The notes under the pieces were generated by a model. That model had not been told where the DNA came from. It made no database searches and saw only the letters and a program-made list of their open reading frames with translations. From the NCBI GenBank assembly GCA_945876155.1, contig CAMCMW010000021.1, positions 1 through 11,398 on the forward strand: DNA of 11,398 bases, in the 5' to 3' direction. Position numbers and translations under genes: made by a program. The stretch is from an uncultured Ruminococcus sp. Lineage in GTDB: Bacteria > Bacillota > Clostridia > Oscillospirales > Ruminococcaceae. Shown here piece after piece: positions 7,057 through 11,398 of this stretch. Every line of letters starts with the position of its first letter. Positions within the stretch are counted from its first letter, which is position 1.

Positions 7057-7424
7057 TTTATCGTGAAAATTCACTTTGTTCTTTGTCTGTTCTTTATTCA
7101 GAAAATGCGGATTTTGTAAGCCGAGGTCAGCCGACCTTTGGCTCATTTTTCTTTGTGCTGAAGTCAAGTGCCGAGCTGACAGCGTCCGAAACTTTCGCCT
7201 GAGCTTCTTCTGACATATGACAGTAAAATATTACTCGTAATCCCCTTGCCAAATGGTAACACCAACAATTAGCAGTACAAATCCGATAAGAAAGAGCGAT
7301 ATATAAAAGTACCGCTCTATAACTATAATCTCAATTTTCCAAATTACTTTAATATATCTTGAAAGTCGATTATTCGTACATCTTTTTAATTCATATTGAT
7401 TGCTCTTGAAGTAATTTCAGAGAA
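7057..7424. other. Gene-poor stretch with possible remnants
   Basis: No complete gene is convincing here. The minus strand holds an orphan membrane frame (7231-7416). It also holds a 29-codon frame from ATG 7216 to TGA 7127-7129 (MSEEAQAKVSDAVSSALDF..., amphipathic, no ribosome binding site). Both read away from the intact genes and look like leftovers of earlier coding sequence. Confidence 0.5.
7231..7416 (-). pseudogene. Orphan membrane-protein fragment without a start codon
   Basis: A 61-codon open frame lies between stops at 7417-7419 and 7231-7233. It has basic and polar residues first, then a clear transmembrane stretch (YISLFLIGFVLLIVGVTIW), and ends QGDYE. It contains no ATG, GTG or TTG, so it cannot start conventionally. 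It lies 8 nt past the end of the alternate frame of the neighbouring two-helix protein and could be part of that protein's ancestral tail or another broken gene. A chance hydrophobic frame in AT-rich DNA is also possible. Confidence 0.3.
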
Positions 7425-7452
7425 TTACTTTTTCCTGTTTTTACTCATGATT

Positions 7453-8052
7453 TCATATAAAACGGATAAAACAAATGGAAGAATTGCCGTCAATATACAA
7501 ACTTGATTCAAACCGCCAACTAATTATCAAAAATATTACTGAAATGACAGTGGCAATAAAAAGTACAATATTATCGTAAAGTATTTTCCGTATGTGAGCA
7601 AGTTTGCTTTTGTGCCATGCTTCTGGAACCTGTTTTTGAATTTCTTTATGCATTTGATGCACTTGATCACATAACAACTGATATTGTATCTCACGCTCTG
7701 TTAATTCAATTATTTCAATATATTTCTCATTACTCACTTCATTCATGAAATTTTCACTTTCATTAATATTTAAACTTTGAGATAGTTTATCCAAATCCTC
7801 TTGTACTTTAGGTACAATATTTGCATTGTATATAATCGGCAAAGTTTCTTTTCGGAATGACCTGATACGAATCAAAACCGCCCGTGCGTCTTTTTCGCAT
7901 TGATTTACCTCAATTGCAACCCGAAGCTCCACCAGCAATTGGGATAGTTGATTGGTCCATTGAATTCTTTCTGATGGAGTAAAACGAAACGCTGTTAAAG
8001 TTTCAACCAATTTGCAAAATTGGATATGTTGACGATTGCGAAAAAACCTCAC
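7453..8052 (-). CDS. Hypothetical membrane-anchored protein, probably frameshifted near its C-terminus
   Basis: The 199-aa frame starts at GTG 8052, which overlaps the stop of the upstream 88-aa gene (GTGA, 8049-8052). Residues 1 to about 160 are soluble, helical and charged, with a coiled-coil-like stretch (TEREIQYQLLCDQVHQMHKEIQ). One transmembrane helix follows (IVLFIATVISVIFLII). After it the frame degenerates (WRFESSLYIDG...). From about 7523 another frame continues in protein-like fashion: LVGGLNQV, a second hydrophobic helix (CILTAILPFVLSVLY) and a basic tail (EIMSKNRKK), stopping at 7425-7427. A one-base indel near 7520-7530 would join them into a two-helix membrane protein of about 210 aa. 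I recognise no family. The cytosolic domain plus terminal membrane helices resembles effector-type proteins, but that is only a guess. Confidence 0.6.
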   Translation of the reverse strand: MRFFRNRQHIQFCKLVETLTAFRFTPSERIQWTNQLSQLLVELRVAIEVNQCEKDARAVLIRIRSFRKETLPIIYNANIVPKVQEDLDKLSQSLNINESENFMNEVSNEKYIEIIELTEREIQYQLLCDQVHQMHKEIQKQVPEAWHKSKLAHIRKILYDNIVLFIATVISVIFLIISWRFESSLYIDGNSSICFIRFI

Positions 8053-8315
8053 GGATTTTGAAGTGAGTTTGTATACCGCTGTCTTAAATACATAGACTCA
8101 TATGGATTTTTTATCGAATCAATGGCAACTATAGTGTATGGATTTGCATCATCATTAATTTTAGTACCTGGATCATACGATTGTGTTACATCTGTAGTAC
8201 AAATTGCTAATTTGTAAGCACGAAGTACTTTAATCGCCAAATTGATATCCTCAGCCAAGTATGTATAGCCATCCTGCATGAAGTTAGCTGAAAAGTCAGA
8301 ATAATATGGTTGCAT
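8049..8315 (-). CDS. Hypothetical protein, 88 aa, possibly the downstream part of a gene broken by an in-frame TAG
   Basis: The frame from ATG 8315 (MQPYYSDFSANFMQDGYTYL...) has no ribosome binding site of its own and ends coupled to the next gene (GTGA). Upstream in the same frame, ATG 8339 has AGGAG (8348-8352) 8 nt away, but it is followed by MLLA and a TAG at 8325-8327. A further in-frame ATG lies at 8375, and the frame stays open back into the AraC gene. The protein-like sequence before the stop suggests a nonsense mutation in a longer gene, with translation perhaps restarting at 8315. The product is soluble with an aromatic-rich N-terminus and LAEDINLAIKVLRAYKL as a likely helix. I recognise no family. 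Confidence 0.5.
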   Translation of the reverse strand: MQPYYSDFSANFMQDGYTYLAEDINLAIKVLRAYKLAICTTDVTQSYDPGTKINDDANPYTIVAIDSIKNPYESMYLRQRYTNSLQNP

Positions 8316-8389
8316 TGCAATTCGCTAAGCTAAAAGCATAATAGCTTCTCCTATTGATATGGAAATATGACTCATTTCGTTTAATATAT

Positions 8390-9139
8390 CTAAATATTTT
8401 TTGTAAGATAGTATCTCTCCCGGTACACCTTTGGCGTAACTCCTGTTATCTGTTTAAAAACGGCAATAAAAGCACTCTGGGAGGAAAAGCCGAGAGATAC
8501 AGAAATCTCCAGATACGATAAATCTGAGTAACGGAGCAGATTCTGAGCAGTATCCACTTTTGCCTCTTTCACAAACTGCTTTATGGAAATTCCTGTTTCC
8601 TTTGAAAATAGCCGTGAGAGATATGTCGGGTTCAGCCCGGTCATTCCAGCAAGGGTTTTAACTGAAAGTTCTCCGCCCAGATTCTCATAGATATAATCAA
8701 TGCACTTTCTGACATGAAGCGAAATGACAGCTTCTTTTCTGATTTCATGCATTCTTTCCGCAAAATCCAGACACATTTCCTTGTATAATCTGTGAACAGA
8801 GTCAATCGTCTGACAATGGTCGGCTTTACGGATGTAAATGTCGGACAGAGTATAGGCTTCATCGTGTCCCATTCCTCCCTCCATACACGCTCTTGCGATT
8901 GCGGAAGCGGCAAGCACAAAATGATATATGCTGTTTCTGAAGCTGTTATCAGATAGTATCCTCACATCTGAAATGAGAGTTAAATCACCGTTTTCAATTC
9001 TGTTTCTGACCGCATTCACATCTCCGTTCTGTACTTCCGAATATTGTGCAGATTCATCATGATAATGGGGCATAGTAAGTCCGTCCGTTTTCTGTAAATA
9101 TAAACAGGTATTCAGTTCATTTCTTGCTTTCATTATCAT
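8390..9139 (-). CDS. AraC-family transcriptional regulator
   Basis: This 249-aa protein has a C-terminal double helix-turn-helix. HTH1 is at about residues 158-183 (LSVKTLAGMTGLNPTYLSRLF), and HTH2 at about 208-240 ends in the hallmark GVTPKVYR. Residues 1-140 are a helical sensor/dimerisation part, not a cupin, as in many Firmicutes YesN-like regulators. Two starts are possible: ATG 9139 (AAAGG 6 nt upstream) and ATG 9133 two codons later (AGAGG 6 nt upstream). They differ by two residues only. It is divergent from the MATE transporter 109 bp away and probably controls it in response to an unidentified ligand. Confidence 0.9.
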   Translation of the reverse strand: MIMKARNELNTCLYLQKTDGLTMPHYHDESAQYSEVQNGDVNAVRNRIENGDLTLISDVRILSDNSFRNSIYHFVLAASAIARACMEGGMGHDEAYTLSDIYIRKADHCQTIDSVHRLYKEMCLDFAERMHEIRKEAVISLHVRKCIDYIYENLGGELSVKTLAGMTGLNPTYLSRLFSKETGISIKQFVKEAKVDTAQNLLRYSDLSYLEISVSLGFSSQSAFIAVFKQITGVTPKVYRERYYLTKNI

Positions 9140-9193
9140 CCTCTGCCTTTCCTAAATTATGATTATATCACTTTTCAGGTATAGAAGCAATAT

Positions 9194-9228
9194 TTTTGAT
9201 ATCAAAACTGCTCCGAATAAGCTATACT
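9194..9228 (+). promoter_or_regulatory. Palindrome and probable promoter between the AraC and MATE genes
   Basis: A perfect 14-bp palindrome (ttttgatatcaaaa, 9194-9207) overlaps the best -35-like hexamer, TTGATA (9197-9202). The -10-like TATACT (9223-9228) lies 20 bp further on. This spacing is longer than the 17 bp optimum, which fits a promoter that needs an activator such as the divergent AraC protein. The assignment is inference. Confidence 0.4.
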
Positions 9229-9248
9229 CTTAACAGGGGGTGAGCATT

Positions 9249-10577
9249 ATGGAACATACAAACAATTTCACGGAAGGAAAGGTTTCGTGCAAACTGCTTG
9301 GATTCTTTTTCCCTATGCTGCTGACAAATCTTCTGCAGCAAATATATTCTGTCGCTGATACTGCAATTGTAGGAAAAGGATTAGGCGATTATGCGCTTGG
9401 TGCTGTTGGAAACCTGTCGTCACTGTCTCTGCTGATTATCGGCTTTTCAACTGGAATGGCAAATGGATTTGCTGTTATTATCGCCCAGAATTACGGTGCT
9501 GGCAACCATTCGGTTCTCCGAAAATCAATTGCCCTTTCTGTAAAATTATCCATTATTCTGACACTTATTCTGACAGCTGCAGGATGTCTGCTGCTAAAGC
9601 CGATTCTTCTTTTCATGCAGACAGATAAGGCGATTTTAAAGGACAGTCTGAAATATGGTTACATTATTTTCGGGGGACTGGCTGCAACGATAGCTTATAA
9701 CCTATGCTCCGGTATATTACGCTCACTTGGTGACAGCAAAACACCGTTTATAGCGATAATGATTTCCTCGGCAGTAAACATTGCTCTGGATTGTATTCTG
9801 ATATTGATTCTCCATACAGGTGTTGAGGGTGCGGCGATTGCAACAATTCTTTCACAGGTAATATCTGCGTTTATATGTTTCTGCAAGATACGGCAAATGC
9901 CTGTTATCCGGGTAAAAGCCGAGGATTTCAAAAACGATATAGCAATGTATCTACTGCTTTTGAAAAACGGTATTCCGATGGCTTGTATGAACTCTGTTAC
10001 AGCAGTTGGCTGTATGGTCGTTCAGAGTTATGTCAATAACTGCGGTGTTGCCTATACTTCCGCATATTCTGTATGCAGTAAATATCTGAATTTGTTTATG
10101 CTGCCTTCTTTGACAGCAGGATTTTCAATTTCCGCATTTGTAAGCCAGAATTACGGTGCCGGAAAAGTGGAGCGTATTAAAAAAGGTGTTCGTGTGTGTT
10201 TGTGGATTGCAATGATTTCTTATGTACTGCTTGGTTCGGTCATGGCTTTTCTTCCGGAATTGCTTGCAGGATTTATGCTAAGCGAGGAAGAAACAATTTC
10301 TCTTGCTGTGGAGTATCTGAAAATATGCGGTGCAGCATTGATTCTGGTAAATCTGCTGTTCGTTTACAGGAATAGCGTACAGGGAATGGGATATCCGCTG
10401 ATTCCCATGCTTTCAGGTGTCACTGAAATGGTACTGCGAATACCTGCTATTATCCTGCTTCTGCCTGAGATTGGATTTAAGGCAACCGCCTATGCCGAAG
10501 CAGCTGCATGGATTGGGGCATTGGCTTTGAACTGGATTGCTTACAGAATATTTATAAGAAAAAATAACCATATATGA
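9249..10577 (+). CDS. MATE-family multidrug/cation antiporter
   Basis: This 442-aa integral membrane protein has the usual MATE length and about 12 hydrophobic segments. The N-terminus (EGKVSCKLLGFFFPMLLTNLLQQIYSVAD) is the MATE signature start. The two halves repeat the motif QNYGAG at about residues 80-85 and 300-305, showing the two-fold pseudo-symmetry of the fold. MATE proteins export cationic drugs or metabolites in exchange for Na+ or H+; the substrate here cannot be told. I chose ATG 9249 because GGGGG (9236-9240) lies 8 nt upstream. A GTG at 9240 in frame overlaps that ribosome binding site and is unlikely. It is probably controlled by the divergent AraC regulator. Confidence 0.92.
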   Translation: MEHTNNFTEGKVSCKLLGFFFPMLLTNLLQQIYSVADTAIVGKGLGDYALGAVGNLSSLSLLIIGFSTGMANGFAVIIAQNYGAGNHSVLRKSIALSVKLSIILTLILTAAGCLLLKPILLFMQTDKAILKDSLKYGYIIFGGLAATIAYNLCSGILRSLGDSKTPFIAIMISSAVNIALDCILILILHTGVEGAAIATILSQVISAFICFCKIRQMPVIRVKAEDFKNDIAMYLLLLKNGIPMACMNSVTAVGCMVVQSYVNNCGVAYTSAYSVCSKYLNLFMLPSLTAGFSISAFVSQNYGAGKVERIKKGVRVCLWIAMISYVLLGSVMAFLPELLAGFMLSEEETISLAVEYLKICGAALILVNLLFVYRNSVQGMGYPLIPMLSGVTEMVLRIPAIILLLPEIGFKATAYAEAAAWIGALALNWIAYRIFIRKNNHI

Positions 10578-10789
10578 TACACGGTTGTTACGGAAATTGA
10601 TGGCATATCCGTCTTTTTCAGACGATGTTCTATCAGTTCCATACAAAGAGCGTGTTGTGTGGTACTGTAAGATTTTCTGTTCGCCATAGGGCAAAGCAAA
10701 AAAGCCTTGCCGCAGCAAAGTTTCCTGTGGGTCGGGCTCGATTTTATCATTGATATTTAGAAAAATTTCCCAAAAAGTTCTTTGCTGTA
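10578..10789. other. Intergenic region after the transporter
   Basis: There is no supportable gene here. There are weak hairpins: ACGGA/TCCGT (10590-10594 with 10608-10612) followed by ctttttc, CGTCT/AGACG (10610-10614 with 10620-10624), and an 8-bp near-perfect stem (10690-10697 with 10704-10711). The first could be a weak terminator for the transporter gene, but its 13-nt loop and short stem make this unsure. Confidence 0.4.
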
Positions 10790-10818
10790 TTGAATTTTGA
10801 TAAAATTTGTGCTATAAT
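10790..10818 (+). promoter_or_regulatory. Strong sigma-A-type promoter of the JetA-like gene
   Basis: TTGAAT (10790-10795), a 17-bp spacer and a perfect TATAAT (10813-10818), preceded by TGC to give an extended -10. It lies 68 bp upstream of the chosen start. With such strong consensus the gene is probably expressed constitutively. Confidence 0.8.
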
Positions 10819-10886
10819 GAATAATAATTTAGTAATTCTACCGATTTAATTAATGATATAGATGACTCAGAAACGGGGTGAAACTA

Positions 10887-11398
10887 TTGGATTTATACGA
10901 AGTAATACCGGAAAACCTGTTTTCGATTCTTGTTTCAAAAAACAAAGGTTTATACGTCAAGTCACTTTTTGTTTTGCTTGACGCATTCAAGCAGCATTTG
11001 AAGATTTCAAAAGATGAACTGGTATCTATGATAAGCGCCAGACTTGATGACGATATTATATCAGCGGATTTTTCGGAAGAAGAATTGCTGGAAAGTGAAC
11101 ATTCAATTTCGGGGAAAGCACATTTTTTAGTACGAAGATTAAAAAACGTCGGGTGGATATTAGTCGAAAGCGAAAATGACTTCAGGGAATATGTTACTGT
11201 CCCGGGGTACAGCTATAAAATAATTCAGCTTCTTTATGATATTGCAAATGTTTCGGAATCCGAAAATTTTGCGTATGTCTATTCTACTTATTCGTCGCTG
11301 AAAACTGCCGATGATACCCATGATGTGTACGAAATGATAACGGCACTCAATGATGGTGCTGAAAGAACAGAAAAGCTGGTAGAAAGCTTAAAATCCGT
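10887..11398 (+). CDS. jetA: JetA-like protein, N-terminal part (Wadjet anti-plasmid system)
   Basis: This is an open frame of 170 codons plus two bases running off the right edge. The start LDLYEVIPENLFSILVSKNK and the later stretches SISGKAHFLVRRLKNVGW and YVYSTYSSLKTADDT match what I recall of JetA (DUF5716-like) proteins. JetA is the MksF-like kleisin subunit of the Wadjet condensin complex (JetA kleisin, JetB KITE, JetC SMC ATPase, JetD nuclease), which extrudes DNA loops and cleaves small circular DNA. I chose TTG 10887 with GGGGTG 6 nt upstream because it gives the typical M-[DE]-L-[YF]-E-V-I-P start. A GTG at 10878 in frame would add three residues. Whether jetB, jetC and jetD follow cannot be seen. 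Confidence 0.82.
   Translation, partial: MDLYEVIPENLFSILVSKNKGLYVKSLFVLLDAFKQHLKISKDELVSMISARLDDDIISADFSEEELLESEHSISGKAHFLVRRLKNVGWILVESENDFREYVTVPGYSYKIIQLLYDIANVSESENFAYVYSTYSSLKTADDTHDVYEMITALNDGAERTEKLVESLKS

Noticed and set aside
6939..7202. 87-aa plus-strand frame overlapping the end of the recombinase gene
   Set aside because: It runs through the recombinase end and the whole terminator hairpin, has no ribosome binding site, and is best explained as a shadow.
10413..10750. Minus-strand frames of 101 and 69 aa at and after the transporter end
   Set aside because: One is antisense to the MATE gene. The other has no ribosome binding site and an unnatural Cys/Ser/Thr-rich composition.
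10863..11000. Small plus-strand frame MTQKRGETIGF... overlapping the start of the JetA-like gene
   Set aside because: It is out of frame with the family-matching JetA sequence and ends after about 40 codons, so it is a shadow.

Overview
The window looks like a low-GC Firmicutes chromosome segment, most likely from a gut or rumen Ruminococcus/Oscillospiraceae relative. Signs of this are AT-rich codon use, strong AGGAGG-type ribosome binding sites, Cna-B-type surface proteins, a large serine recombinase and a JetA-type protein. The species assignment is inference only.

Left third (1-3489, minus strand): the N-terminal 1163 codons of a very large secreted adhesin that runs off the left edge. 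It has a signal peptide, a Cys-Gln thioester-type domain and about eight Cna-B/SpaA-like repeats, two of which are recent duplicates. Its upstream region (3490-3640) can fold and carries a possible 11-codon leader frame.

Middle (3806-7056): a plasmid-like mobile module of two divergent operons. On the minus strand, a 118-aa hypothetical gene is coupled by ATGA overlap to a replication initiator with a winged-helix-like N-terminus and a DUF6017-like C-terminus. On the plus strand, a 53-aa hypothetical gene is coupled by ATGA overlap to a complete large serine recombinase that ends at a strong terminator. The most striking structure is inside the initiator gene. Three families of short tandem repeats (18 bp x2, an AT-rich 15 bp x2.5, and 23 bp x4 plus one displaced copy) form an arrangement like an iteron-type replication origin. 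The 23-bp units are read in all three frames without creating a stop.

7054-8389: a decayed-looking zone on the minus strand. It holds an orphan membrane-segment frame without a start, a 199-aa gene whose second transmembrane helix and basic tail lie in another frame, and an 88-aa gene preceded by an in-frame TAG. The last two are still coupled by GTGA overlap. I could not assign a family to any of them.

8390-10577: an AraC-family regulator divergent from a MATE efflux transporter, a common regulator/target arrangement, with a 14-bp palindrome between them.

Right edge (10790-11398): a strong promoter and the first 170 codons of a JetA-like protein, the probable first gene of a Wadjet (JetABCD) anti-plasmid system that continues outside the window. 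It lies about 4 kb from the plasmid-like element.
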